From: Acidimicrobiales bacterium | GTDB taxonomy: Bacteria > Actinomycetota > Acidimicrobiia > Acidimicrobiales > Iamiaceae | NCBI GenBank assembly: GCA_035547835.1 | Contig: DASZTW010000005.1 | Location: 434,001-498,000, forward strand | Length of the DNA stretch: 64,000 nucleotides | Direction of reading: 5' to 3' | Shown here: piece by piece, positions 50,941 to 59,697 of the stretch | Layout of the letters: the number at the start of each line of letters is the position of its first letter | Numbering within the stretch: position 1 is the first letter of the stretch | Made by a program: the position numbers and the translations under genes | Notes under the pieces: model-generated | What the model was told of the DNA's origin: nothing | Databases searched by the model: none | The model's input: only the letters and a program-made list of their open reading frames with translations

Positions 50941-51648
50941 TCAGGGCTCGAAGCGGTAACCCATCCCCGGCTCGGTGACGAAGTGCCGCGGGCGGCCCGG
51001 CTCGGGCTCGAGCTTGCGGCGCAGTTGTGCGAGGTACACGCGCAAGTAGTTGGTCTCCCGCTCATATTGCGGGCCCCACACCTGTTGGAGGAGCTGGCGC
51101 TGGCCGATGAGCTTGCCGGGATTGCGGACCAGGACCTCCACCAGCCGCCATTCGGTGGGGGTCAGACGGACTTCTCGGCCGGCCCGCTCCACACGCTTGG
51201 CCACCAGGTCGACCGTGAACGCGTCGGTGACCACCAGTGCTTCCTCAGGTGCTGGCGCGTTGCGGCGCAGCGCGGCACGCATGCGGGCCAGGAGCTCGTT
51301 CATGCCGAACGGCTTCGTGACGTAGTCATCGGCCCCCGCGTCGAGCGCCTCGACCTTGTCGGCCTCGTCGGAGCGGACCGACAGCACGATGACGGGCACG
51401 TCGCTCCAACCGCGGAGCCCGGCCACCACCTCGGTCCCGTCGATGCCGGGCAGGCCGAGGTCGAGGATCACGAGGTCGGGGTGGTGATCGGCGGCCAACC
51501 GCAACGCATCCTCACCGGTCGACGCCAAGTCGACGACGTAGCCCCGAGCCCGCAAGTTGGTCGACAGCGCCCGCTGGATCTGCGGCTCATCGTCGACGAC
51601 CAGGATCCGCGGCGCGGCCCCTTCGAACCCATCCCGCGCGTCGTTCAT
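50941..51648 (-). CDS. kdpE: KdpE-type response regulator
   Basis: 235-residue OmpR-family regulator. The receiver domain has acidic pocket D19/D20, phospho-acceptor D63 (LVILDLGLPGIDG) and K112 region (DYVTKPFGMNELLARMRAALRR); the C-terminal winged helix contains LTPTEWRLVEVLVRNPGKLIGQRQLLQQVWGP and ETNYLRVYLAQLRRKLE split by a short linker, the KdpE pattern. It is transcribed divergently from the kdp operon, while its presumed sensor KdpD lies at the far end of that operon. ATG 51648 is behind GAAGGG; a TACGCT -10 is at 51678-51673. Confidence 0.88.
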   Translation of the reverse strand: MNDARDGFEGAAPRILVVDDEPQIQRALSTNLRARGYVVDLASTGEDALRLAADHHPDLVILDLGLPGIDGTEVVAGLRGWSDVPVIVLSVRSDEADKVEALDAGADDYVTKPFGMNELLARMRAALRRNAPAPEEALVVTDAFTVDLVAKRVERAGREVRLTPTEWRLVEVLVRNPGKLIGQRQLLQQVWGPQYERETNYLRVYLAQLRRKLEPEPGRPRHFVTEPGMGYRFEP

Positions 51649-51720
51649 CGCCGCCGTCCCTTCACCAGCCACAGCGTACGGACCCGCGATGGCGAGTGGG
51701 CGGGCCCGTGGATCGCATCC

Positions 51721-51759
51721 CGTCAAGATCCGCACGCAGCGCGTCAACACGCCGTCAGA
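51721..51759 (+). promoter_or_regulatory. phased CGTCA direct repeats in the kdpE-kdp divergent region
   Basis: CGTCAAG (51721-51727), CGTCAAC (51742-51748) and CGTCAGA (51753-51759) are spaced 21 and 11 bp, mirroring the repeats at 50897-50938. They lie between the kdpE -10 (51678-51673) and a TACAAC element (51787-51792) that could be the -10 of the kdp operon. Probable KdpE binding region. Confidence 0.55.
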
Positions 51760-51835
51760 CCCATTCCACCTGCACCCCGCCAGCGGTACAACGACCGTCA
51801 CCAACGCAACCGGACCCGGAAACGAGGAGGCGTCC

Positions 51836-51946
51836 ATGGCTGATCTGGTGGCGATCATCGGCACCGTGGCGTGCTTCGCGGTTGCCCGCCTGGTGGTCCA
51901 CCTCTGCGACCGCGCCATCGGTCCCGATGACGTGACGGAACCGTGA
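51836..51946 (+). CDS. 36-residue single-pass membrane microprotein heading the kdp operon
   Basis: Starts at ATG 51836 behind a strong GAGGAGG ribosome site and encodes one hydrophobic helix (LVAIIGTVACFAVARLVV) followed by an acidic tail ending DDVTEP. Its stop overlaps the kdpF GTG by 4 bp, so it is translationally coupled to the kdp genes. It differs from KdpF, which follows. Small membrane proteins are seen upstream of kdpF in other kdp operons, but their role is not known to me; a structural or regulatory KdpFABC accessory is an inference. Confidence 0.7.
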   Translation: MADLVAIIGTVACFAVARLVVHLCDRAIGPDDVTEP

Positions 51947-52032
51947 GCGGCGACGACCTCGTCGGGCTCGTGCTCGCCATCGCGTTCGGCATCTACCTCG
52001 TGTTCGCGCTCGTCTTCCCGGAGCGCTTCTGA
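51943..52032 (+). CDS. kdpF: potassium-transporting ATPase KdpF subunit
   Basis: 29-residue membrane peptide (GTG start) with one helix, [24 protein letters not shown] at its C-terminal end split here as [13 protein letters not shown] and [11 protein letters not shown]. This is the typical KdpF length and ending (P-E-x-F). It stabilises the KdpABC complex. The start overlaps the preceding microprotein by 4 bp, and the stop overlaps the kdpA start (TGATG). Confidence 0.88.
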   Translation: MSGDDLVGLVLAIAFGIYLVFALVFPERF

Positions 52033-53789
52033 TGACGGCTGGGACCGCGTGGACGTTGGTGGTGCTCGTCGTCGCGCTCGTCATCTCGACGAGGGTGCTG
52101 GGGGCGTACCTCGCGTGGGTCCATGCGGACACCGCCGCGATCGGCGGCCGCGACGACGCGACTGCGTCCGGATCGATCCGCCGCCGCGCCGACGGCGTGT
52201 TCTCCGTCGTGGAACGGTCGATCTACCGGGTGTGCGGGATCGACGAGTGCCGGGAGCAACGCTGGACGGCGTACGCCAGTGCGCTGTTGGCGTTCTCCCT
52301 GATGTCCGTCCTGTTCCTCTACGGCCTCCAACGGCTGCAAGGGCACCTTCCGGCCAACCCCACCGGCCGCGGCGCAGTCACCCCCGCGCTCGCGTGGAAC
52401 ACCGCGGTGAGCTTCGTCACCAACACCAACTGGCAGAACTACGCGGGCGAGTCCACGATGTCGCACTTCACCCAGATGACCGGACTCACCGTCCAGAACT
52501 TCGTGTCGGCTGCGGTGGGGCTCTCCGTCGCGGTGGCACTCGTCCGCGGGCTGACGCGCCGCCGCGCCGCCACGATCGGCAACTTCTGGGTCGACTTGGT
52601 GCGCACCACGGTCCGAGTGCTCCTCCCCGTCTCGTTGCTGGCGGCAATCGTCCTCGCGTCACAAGGGGTGATTCAGAACCTGCACGGGGTCCAGCTCATC
52701 CACACGCTCCAACACGGCGTCGTGCAGCACCTCCCGGGCGGCCCGGTGGCGAGCCAGGAGTCGATCAAGCTGCTCGGGACCAACGGAGGCGGCTTCTTCA
52801 ACGCCAACTCCGCCCACCCGTTCGAGAACCCGACCGGGCTCACGAACATCATCGAGATCTTCCTGCTGCTCGTGCTCCCGTTCGCGGTCACGTACCTGTT
52901 CGGCCGGATGGTCCGCGATCGGCGCCAAGGCTGGGTGATCTTCACGGCCATGTTCGTGCTGTGGATCGGCGCAGCGGGCCTCACGGTCGGCCTCGAAGGA
53001 CAGGCCAACCCCCACCTCGCTCGAGCCGGCGTGAGCCAGCACCTCACCGCACATCAGGCGATCGGCAACGGCGAAGGCGAGGAAGTGCGGTTCGGCGCCG
53101 GCGCCAGCGCGCTGTTCGCGTCGTCGACGACGTCCACGTCGACCGGCGCGGTGAACGCCAGCCACGACTCGCTCACACCCGGCGCCGGCGGCGTGGCCCT
53201 GTTCAACATGATGCTGGGCGAGGTGAGCCCTGGCGGCGTCGGCTCCGGCCTCTACACGATGCTCGTGTTCGTCCTGCTCGCCGTGTTCATCGCAGGCTTG
53301 ATGGTGGGGCGAACACCGGAGTACCTCGGCAAGAAGATCCAGGCCACCGAGATGAAGCTCGCGGTGTTGTTCATCGTCGCGGTCCCGCTCGCCGTGCTCA
53401 CACTGTCCGCCATCGCGATTGCGACGCACGCCGGTCGGCACGCGATCGCGAACCCCGGGCCGCATGGGCTCTCCGAGATCGTCTACGCGTACACCTCGTC
53501 GGCCAACAACAACGGCTCCGCCTTCGCCGGCCTGGCCGCCGACACCAGATGGTTCAACACCACCCTCGGGCTGGCCATGTTCGTGGGTCGGTTCCTGCTG
53601 ATCGTGCCCGCGCTCGCGATCGCAGGCTCGCTCGCCCGCAAGCCATCCGTGCCCGCGACGTCCGGCACGTTCCCAACCGGAACGCCGCTCTTCGCGGGCT
53701 TGCTGGTCGGGACCGTCTTGATCGTGGTCGGTCTCACGTACTTCCCGGTGGTCGCCCTCGGACCGGTCGCGGAGCACTTGACGAGATGA
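52032..53789 (+). CDS. kdpA: potassium-transporting ATPase KdpA, channel-like subunit
   Basis: 585-residue membrane subunit that selects and binds K+. It has the expected hydrophobic segments and the filter regions [20 protein letters not shown] (about residues 134-153) and [19 protein letters not shown] (about 249-267); a third filter lies in the [13 protein letters not shown] segment (about 490-502). Full family length. ATG at 52032 overlaps the kdpF stop; the 3' end overlaps kdpB by 4 bp. Confidence 0.95.
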   Translation: MTAGTAWTLVVLVVALVISTRVLGAYLAWVHADTAAIGGRDDATASGSIRRRADGVFSVVERSIYRVCGIDECREQRWTAYASALLAFSLMSVLFLYGLQRLQGHLPANPTGRGAVTPALAWNTAVSFVTNTNWQNYAGESTMSHFTQMTGLTVQNFVSAAVGLSVAVALVRGLTRRRAATIGNFWVDLVRTTVRVLLPVSLLAAIVLASQGVIQNLHGVQLIHTLQHGVVQHLPGGPVASQESIKLLGTNGGGFFNANSAHPFENPTGLTNIIEIFLLLVLPFAVTYLFGRMVRDRRQGWVIFTAMFVLWIGAAGLTVGLEGQANPHLARAGVSQHLTAHQAIGNGEGEEVRFGAGASALFASSTTSTSTGAVNASHDSLTPGAGGVALFNMMLGEVSPGGVGSGLYTMLVFVLLAVFIAGLMVGRTPEYLGKKIQATEMKLAVLFIVAVPLAVLTLSAIAIATHAGRHAIANPGPHGLSEIVYAYTSSANNNGSAFAGLAADTRWFNTTLGLAMFVGRFLLIVPALAIAGSLARKPSVPATSGTFPTGTPLFAGLLVGTVLIVVGLTYFPVVALGPVAEHLTR

Positions 53790-55837
53790 AGGACATGACA
53801 CCGAAGCGTGCGCTGTTCCAACGCGACCTCGTCCGCAACGCCGCCAAGGCCTCGCTGCAGAAGCTCGACCCGCGGGCGCTGGCCCACAACCCGGTCATGT
53901 TCCTCGTGGAGATCGGTGCCGCGTACACCACCGTGTTGTTCGTGCGCGACCTGGGTCGCGCCGGTCAGCCTCACCTGTTCGCCGGGCTGGTCTCGGCCTG
54001 GCTCTGGTTCACGGTCCTGTTCGCCAACTTCGCTGAAGCCATGGCCGAGGGTCGCGGCAAGGCCCAGGCCGACGCGCTGCGGACCGCGCAGACAGAGACG
54101 ATCGCCCGGGTCCGACGCGACGGTCGGGTGGTGGACGTGCCGAGCCCCGACCTGGATCTGGGCGACGAGTGCGTGGTGGAGGCAGGAGAGCTCATCCCTG
54201 GCGACGGCGAGGTGATCGAAGGCATCGCGACGGTCGACGAGTCGGCGATCACCGGCGAATCGGCGCCGGTCATCCGCGAGTCCGGCGGTGACCGCTCCGC
54301 CGTCACCGGGGGCACCAAGGTGCTGTCGGACCGGATCGTCGTGCGCATCACCGCGCGGCCTGGCGAGACGTTCCTCGACCGCATGATCGCGCTCGTCGAA
54401 GGCGCCGCACGTCAAAAGACGCCGAACGAGATCGCCCTCAACATCTTGCTGGTGGGCCTGTCGCTGATCTTCTTGCTCGCCGTCGTCACCCTCCAACCGT
54501 TCGCGCAGTACTCGAGCGCCGGCCAGCGCACCACGGTGCTGGTCGCGCTCCTGGTCTGCCTGATCCCGACCACGATCGGCGCCCTGCTCTCCGCGATCGG
54601 CATCGCGGGCATGGACCGCCTCGTGCAGCGCAACGTGTTGGCCATGTCGGGACGCGCGGTGGAAGCGGCCGGCGACTGCTCGACGCTGCTGCTCGACAAG
54701 ACCGGCACGATCACCCTCGGCAACCGGGTGGCCGCCGAGTTCATCCCTGCCGCGGGCATCGAAGCCGACCTCGTCGCCGACGCCGCCCAGATCGCGAGCT
54801 TGGCCGACGAGACCCCCGAAGGTCGCTCAGTGGTCGTGCTCGCCAAAGATCGGTTCGACCTGCGCGGCCGCGAACTGCACGACGCGGCGCTCGTGCCGTT
54901 CACCGCCCAGACGCGGATGAGCGGCGTCGACCTGCCCGACCGCGAGATCCGCAAGGGCGCGGCCGACGCGGTCCGAGCATGGGTCGAGGATCAGCACGGC
55001 ACGTACTCCGGCGAGCTGCGGGCGGTGGTCGACGCCATCAGCCGCAGCGGTGGGACACCGCTGGTCGTCGCCGAGCGCGCCTGCCCTGACGGCATACCGG
55101 TGGCGCTCGGCGTCATCCACCTGAAAGACGTCGTCAAGGCCGGGATCGGCGAGCGCTTCGCCGAGCTTCGACGGATGGGCATCCGCACCGTGATGATCAC
55201 GGGTGACAATCCGCTGACCGCAGCGGCCATCGCCGAAGAGGCCGGCGTCGACGACTTCCTCGCAGAGGCCACACCGGAGGACAAGCTTGCGCTGATCCGC
55301 CGCGAGCAGGAAGGCGGGAAGCTGGTCGCGATGACCGGGGACGGCACCAACGACGCGCCGGCCCTCGCCCAGGCCGACGTCGGCGTCGCGATGAACACGG
55401 GAACCCAGGCAGCCAAGGAAGCCGGGAACATGGTCGACCTCGACTCCGACCCCACGAAGCTGATCGACATCGTCGAGATCGGCAAGCAGTTGCTGATCAC
55501 CCGTGGCTCGCTGACCACGTTCTCCATCGCCAACGACGTCGCCAAGTACTTCGCCATCATCCCGGCGATGTTCAGCGGCGGGTTCCCGGCGCTCGACCGC
55601 CTCAACGTCATGCACCTGCACAACCCGTCCAGCGCGATCCTCTCGGCGGTCATCTTCAACGCGTTGATCATCATCGGCCTGATCCCGCTCGCCCTTCGGG
55701 GTGTGCGCTTCGTCGCCAGCGACGCAACGTCGGTGCTGCGACGGAACTTGCTGGTCTACGGGTTGGGCGGCCTGGTCGCGCCGTTCGTCGGCATCAAGGC
55801 GATCGACCTGCTCCTCCAAGGACTGGGGTTCCGGTGA
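53786..55837 (+). CDS. kdpB: potassium-transporting ATPase KdpB, P-type ATPase subunit
   Basis: 683-residue catalytic subunit that hydrolyses ATP for K+ uptake. The phosphorylated aspartate is D304 in LLLDKTGT; the actuator TGES is at 157-160, whose serine region is the site of inhibitory phosphorylation in E. coli. [21 protein letters not shown] marks the hinge. Membrane helices flank the cytoplasmic domains as usual. ATG 53786 overlaps the kdpA stop; a second ATG at 53795 is possible. Confidence 0.96.
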   Translation: MKDMTPKRALFQRDLVRNAAKASLQKLDPRALAHNPVMFLVEIGAAYTTVLFVRDLGRAGQPHLFAGLVSAWLWFTVLFANFAEAMAEGRGKAQADALRTAQTETIARVRRDGRVVDVPSPDLDLGDECVVEAGELIPGDGEVIEGIATVDESAITGESAPVIRESGGDRSAVTGGTKVLSDRIVVRITARPGETFLDRMIALVEGAARQKTPNEIALNILLVGLSLIFLLAVVTLQPFAQYSSAGQRTTVLVALLVCLIPTTIGALLSAIGIAGMDRLVQRNVLAMSGRAVEAAGDCSTLLLDKTGTITLGNRVAAEFIPAAGIEADLVADAAQIASLADETPEGRSVVVLAKDRFDLRGRELHDAALVPFTAQTRMSGVDLPDREIRKGAADAVRAWVEDQHGTYSGELRAVVDAISRSGGTPLVVAERACPDGIPVALGVIHLKDVVKAGIGERFAELRRMGIRTVMITGDNPLTAAAIAEEAGVDDFLAEATPEDKLALIRREQEGGKLVAMTGDGTNDAPALAQADVGVAMNTGTQAAKEAGNMVDLDSDPTKLIDIVEIGKQLLITRGSLTTFSIANDVAKYFAIIPAMFSGGFPALDRLNVMHLHNPSSAILSAVIFNALIIIGLIPLALRGVRFVASDATSVLRRNLLVYGLGGLVAPFVGIKAIDLLLQGLGFR

Positions 55838-56418
55838 CTCGACGTCAACTGCTGCCGGCCGTGCGGATGATCGTCGCCCTGACGCTCCTGTGCGGTCTCG
55901 TGTACCCCGCCGCCGTCTTGGGGGTGGTCCAGGCCGCGTTCCCCCACCAGGCCGACGGATCCCTCGCCCGCAACGCCTCGGGCCAGGTGGTCGGCTCCGA
56001 GTTGATCGGCCAACCGTTCTCGGATGCGAGGTACTTCCAGCCACGGCCCTCCGTGGCGGGGTCCGGCTACGACGCCCAGGCGTCCGCTGCCTCGAACCTC
56101 GGCCCGTCCAATCCCGAGCTGTGGGCGACCGTGCGCCAGCGGGTGACGGCGTACCGAGCGCAGAACGACCTCACGCCCGGAACGAAAGTGCCCGCCGACG
56201 CGGTGACCGCGTCGGCGTCGGGCCTCGACCCGGACATCTCCCTGACGAACGCCACGATCCAAGCCGCCCGCGTCGCCCGGGCACGGCACGTGCCGGTCGG
56301 GACCGTGCTGCGACTCGTCCACCAACACGAGGACGGGGCGATGTTCGGCATCTTCGGCGTCCCGGGCGTCAACGTCCTCGAGGTCAACCTCGCGCTCGAC
56401 GAACGTGTGGCGCGGTGA
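55834..56418 (+). CDS. kdpC: potassium-transporting ATPase KdpC subunit
   Basis: 194-residue single-pass subunit. One N-terminal membrane helix ([23 protein letters not shown] area, about residues 10-30) is followed by an extracytoplasmic domain with the family blocks [20 protein letters not shown] and [13 protein letters not shown]. It is thought to assist K+ delivery or complex stability. GTG start overlaps the kdpB stop by 4 bp. Last gene of the kdpFABC unit; kdpD follows after 37 bp. Confidence 0.95.
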   Translation: MTRRQLLPAVRMIVALTLLCGLVYPAAVLGVVQAAFPHQADGSLARNASGQVVGSELIGQPFSDARYFQPRPSVAGSGYDAQASAASNLGPSNPELWATVRQRVTAYRAQNDLTPGTKVPADAVTASASGLDPDISLTNATIQAARVARARHVPVGTVLRLVHQHEDGAMFGIFGVPGVNVLEVNLALDERVAR

Positions 56419-56443
56419 GGTTCCGCGCCAGCGGCGCGGTCCG

Positions 56444-56449
56444 TACGAT
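56444..56449 (+). promoter_or_regulatory. -10 box of a leaderless promoter (kdpD)
   Basis: TACGAT, 6 nt (GCGGGG) before the GTG start of kdpD. It suggests that the sensor is transcribed on its own as well as by readthrough from kdpFABC. Confidence 0.5.
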
Positions 56450-56455
56450 GCGGGG

Positions 56456-58993
56456 GTGAGCGACGCCGGCTCGCTGCGGATCTACCTCGGGGCGGCCCCT
56501 GGGGTGGGGAAGACCTTCGCCATGCTCAATGAGGGCCGGCGGCGCCGCGAGCGGGGCACCGATGTGGTGGTCGGGTACGTCGAGACACACGGGCGGGCCC
56601 GCACCGCGGCCCAGGTCGCCGACTTGCCGATCGTCGCCCGCGCCAGCCTCGAACACCGCGGCGCGACCTTCGAAGAGATGGACATCGATGCCGTACTGGC
56701 CCGCCACCCCGGAGTGGCGCTGGTCGACGAGCTCGCGCACACCAACGCGCCGGGCAGCCGTAACACCAAGCGCTGGCAGGACGTCCAAGAGCTCCTTGAC
56801 GCCGGGATCGACGTCATCACCACGCTCAACATCCAGCATCTCGAATCGCTCAACGACCTCGTCGAGCGGATCACGGGCGTCCACCAGCGCGAGACCGTGC
56901 CCGACCAGGTCGTCCGGGTCGCCGACCAGATCGAGATCGTCGACATGGCACCCGAGGCGCTGCGCCGGCGCTTGGCGCACGGCAACATCTACGCGCCCGA
57001 CAAGGTCGACGCGGCGCTGGCCAACTACTTCCGGCCCGGCAACCTCGCCGCACTCCGCGAGCTCGCGCTGCTCTGGGTGGCCGACCGCGTCGACGAGGGC
57101 CTGCAGTCCTACATGCAGCTGCACGGGATCGACGCGGTCTGGGAGACGCGCGAGCGCGTGGTGGTCGCGATCACGGGCGCACCCGGTGGCGAGCAGCTCA
57201 TCCGCCGCGCCGCCCGGATCGCGAGCCGGAGCAAGGCCGAGCTCCTGGCCGTGCACGTACGGGCCGACGATGGTCTGGTGGCGACCGATGACGGCACCTC
57301 CGAACGGCTCGAGCAGTGCAAGGCTCTCGTGGCCGACCTCGACGGCACGTGGCATGACCTGGTCCACGACCACGTGGCCGAGGCGCTCACGCAGTTCGCG
57401 AAGCGCCAACAGGCCACGCAGCTGATCATCGGCGCGACCCGACGCTCCCGGGTCGCCGAGCTCATGCAAGGCTCGGTCGTCGGCGCGGTGCTGCGCAACA
57501 CCGAGATCGACGTGCACGTCATCGTCACCGACGAACACACCCGAGCCGCAGCCCGCGCCCGGGGCATCCGACCCCGGTGGACAGCTCGCTCGCTGACGCG
57601 TCGAAGGGTGATCGCCGGTTGGGCCATCACCGTGTTGGGTTTGGTGTTGCTGACGCTGTTGCTGGTGCCACTTCGGACGAGCTACCCGCTACCAGGCGAC
57701 CTGATGGCCTACCTGCTGTTGGTGGTGGCCGCGGCGAGCGTCGGCGGTCTGGGCCCCGGACTGACGTGCGCGGCGGGCGCGGCGATCACCACGAACTGGT
57801 TCTTCGCCTCGCCGCTGCACACGCTCGCCGTCGCCAACGCGTCCGACGTGACGTCGCTGGTGGCGTTCGTCGTGGTCGGCGGGGTCGTCGCCACCCTCGT
57901 GAGCATCGCGGCGAGGCGACGGCAGGAGGCCACACGAGCGCGAGCCGAGGCCACGTTGCTCGCCGAGGCGGCCGCCGGGCTGGTCGGCGACGAGGACGCC
58001 GTCGGCAGCCTGCTCCGCTACCTGTGCGACGCGTTCGGGATCGACGCTGCCGCCGTCGTCCGCCGCGGGGAGCCGACCGGAGCGCCGACGATCGAGGCCG
58101 CGTACGGGAGCGATCCGCCTCGCGACCCGACGACGGCGGACCATGTCATCGATCTCGACCCGGCCACGTACCTGGCGGTCCGCGGGCCCGACCTCGGCGC
58201 CGACGACCTTCGGGTCCTCACCACCTTCTGCGCGCAGCTCGCCGACGCCCGCGATCGGCACCAGCTCCGCGTCGATGCCGCCAACGCCGAAGTGCTCGCC
58301 CGGACTGATGCGCTCCGGACGGCCCTGCTGCGGGCGGTCTCCCACGACCTCCGCACCCCGCTCGCGTCGATCAAGGCCTCGGTGTCGAGCTTGCTGCAGT
58401 CCGATGTGGCGTGGAGCGCGACCGACACGGATGCATTTCTGAGCACCATCGACGAGGAGACCGACCGGCTCGACCGGCTGGTCGGCAACTTGCTCGACAT
58501 GAGCCGGCTCGAAGCGGGCGTGCTCCACCCGTCGCGTGAACCGGTCGACCTCGACGACGCCGTCGGCCGGGCCCTGTCGTCGCTCTCGACGCATCCGGCA
58601 CAGATCTTGGTCGACCTTGCCGACGGCCTTCCTGCCGCGATGGCGGATCCGGTGTTGCTCGAGCGAGTGGTGGCGAACGTGGTCGACAACGCCCGGCGCC
58701 ACGCCGGGCGCAGCGCCATCACGGTGACCGGCGGTGCCATCGGCGACCGGGTGCACCTGCGTGTGGTCGACCAGGGCCCCGGACTGCGAGCGGCCGACCG
58801 CAGCCGAGTCGTCGAGCCGTTCCAGCGCCTGGGCGACCGCGCAACCGGCGTGGGCCTCGGGCTCGCGGTCGCGACCGGTTTCATGGACGCCATGGACGGG
58901 GCGGTCGTGCTCGACGACACGCCCGGCGGTGGCCTGACCGTCGTGCTCGACCTGCCCGCGGAGCCGGCGCACTCACATCGAACTCACATCTGA
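56456..58993 (+). CDS. kdpD: sensor histidine kinase KdpD
   Basis: 845-residue membrane sensor of K+ status. The KdpD N-terminal domain has Walker A GAAPGVGKT (12-20), followed by a UspA-like domain (about 230-360), four membrane helices of the DUF4118 type (about 385-485), a GAF-like region (about 505-605), the phospho-acceptor H630 in RAVSHDLRTPLASIKA and a C-terminal ATPase domain (NVVDNARRHAG; GVGLGLAVATGFMDAMDG). The cognate regulator KdpE is encoded beyond the start of the operon, not next to it. GTG 56456 chosen from the leaderless -10. CTCACATC repeats for the next gene's promoter lie in its last codons. Confidence 0.95.
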   Translation: MSDAGSLRIYLGAAPGVGKTFAMLNEGRRRRERGTDVVVGYVETHGRARTAAQVADLPIVARASLEHRGATFEEMDIDAVLARHPGVALVDELAHTNAPGSRNTKRWQDVQELLDAGIDVITTLNIQHLESLNDLVERITGVHQRETVPDQVVRVADQIEIVDMAPEALRRRLAHGNIYAPDKVDAALANYFRPGNLAALRELALLWVADRVDEGLQSYMQLHGIDAVWETRERVVVAITGAPGGEQLIRRAARIASRSKAELLAVHVRADDGLVATDDGTSERLEQCKALVADLDGTWHDLVHDHVAEALTQFAKRQQATQLIIGATRRSRVAELMQGSVVGAVLRNTEIDVHVIVTDEHTRAAARARGIRPRWTARSLTRRRVIAGWAITVLGLVLLTLLLVPLRTSYPLPGDLMAYLLLVVAAASVGGLGPGLTCAAGAAITTNWFFASPLHTLAVANASDVTSLVAFVVVGGVVATLVSIAARRRQEATRARAEATLLAEAAAGLVGDEDAVGSLLRYLCDAFGIDAAAVVRRGEPTGAPTIEAAYGSDPPRDPTTADHVIDLDPATYLAVRGPDLGADDLRVLTTFCAQLADARDRHQLRVDAANAEVLARTDALRTALLRAVSHDLRTPLASIKASVSSLLQSDVAWSATDTDAFLSTIDEETDRLDRLVGNLLDMSRLEAGVLHPSREPVDLDDAVGRALSSLSTHPAQILVDLADGLPAAMADPVLLERVVANVVDNARRHAGRSAITVTGGAIGDRVHLRVVDQGPGLRAADRSRVVEPFQRLGDRATGVGLGLAVATGFMDAMDGAVVLDDTPGGGLTVVLDLPAEPAHSHRTHI

Positions 58994-59005
58994 CCGCCGT
59001 AGGGT
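58972..59005 (+). promoter_or_regulatory. CTCACATC direct repeats and leaderless -10 of the OmpR-type regulator
   Basis: CTCACATC at 58972-58979 and 58983-58990 is exactly repeated at 11-bp spacing, the OmpR/PhoB-type arrangement. TAGGGT (59000-59005) follows and is 7 nt before the GTG at 59013, so the repeats sit at about -41 to -23, where an activator would touch the polymerase. An exact CTCACATC is also at 61113. Confidence 0.6.
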
Positions 59006-59012
59006 CGGCGTC

Positions 59013-59693
59013 GTGCGTGTGCTCGTGGTCGAAGACGAAGTGCGCATGGCCTCGCTGCTCGAGCGCGGCCTCGAGGAGGAGGGCTACGCCGTGGAGGTCT
59101 CCGCCGACGGCGTCGACGGCCTCTGGTGCGCAAGCGAGCACGAGTTCGACGCCGTGGTCCTCGACGTGTCGCTCCCCGGCATCGACGGGTTCGAGGTGTG
59201 TCGGCAGCTGCGCGAACGCGGCCGGTGGATGCCGGTGATCATGTTGACCGCGCGCGGAGAGGTGACGGACCGCATCCGCGGGCTCGACGTCGGCGCCGAT
59301 GACTACTTGATGAAGCCGTTCAGCTTCGGCGAGCTCGCGGCGCGCTTGCGGGCGTTGATCCGCCGCGGGGCGTCGCCGCGCCCGGTCGCGCTGCAAGTCG
59401 GTGACCTCCGGGTCGACCCCATCGCACGCCGCGCCTGGAGGGGCACCGTCGAGCTCGACCTGAGCCCGAAGGAGTTCACGCTGCTCGAGTTCTTCGTCCG
59501 CCATCCGGGCGAGCTGTTGACGCGCACGCGGATCCTCGAGCACGCGTGGGACTTCGCGTACGACGGCGTGTCGAACGTCGTCGACCAGTACGTCGCCTAC
59601 TTGCGTCGCAAGATCGACAAGCCGTTCGGACGCAACGACCTCGAGACCGTCCGCGGCGCGGGCTACCGCCTCCGCATCGAACCCGGCGCGTGA
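59013..59693 (+). CDS. OmpR/PhoB-family response regulator
   Basis: 226-residue two-component regulator. The receiver has phospho-acceptor D51 (VVLDVSLPGIDGF) and K101 (YLMKPFSF); the winged-helix DNA-binding domain includes DLSPKEFTLLEFFVRHPGEL and SNVVDQYVAYLRRKID, the MprA/CutR-like pattern. Its kinase is encoded 4 bp downstream. It probably autoregulates through the CTCACATC repeats upstream. Stimulus is unknown; the next target-like gene encodes envelope enzymes. It could also receive signals from KdpD, but a dedicated kinase makes this unlikely. Confidence 0.9.
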   Translation: MRVLVVEDEVRMASLLERGLEEEGYAVEVSADGVDGLWCASEHEFDAVVLDVSLPGIDGFEVCRQLRERGRWMPVIMLTARGEVTDRIRGLDVGADDYLMKPFSFGELAARLRALIRRGASPRPVALQVGDLRVDPIARRAWRGTVELDLSPKEFTLLEFFVRHPGELLTRTRILEHAWDFAYDGVSNVVDQYVAYLRRKIDKPFGRNDLETVRGAGYRLRIEPGA

Positions 59694-59697
59694 CCTC

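Noticed and set aside
52049-53785. Extension of the kdpB frame through the whole of kdpA
   Set aside because: The frame is open, but kdpA is unmistakable in another frame and KdpB homologues begin at the [11 protein letters not shown] region.
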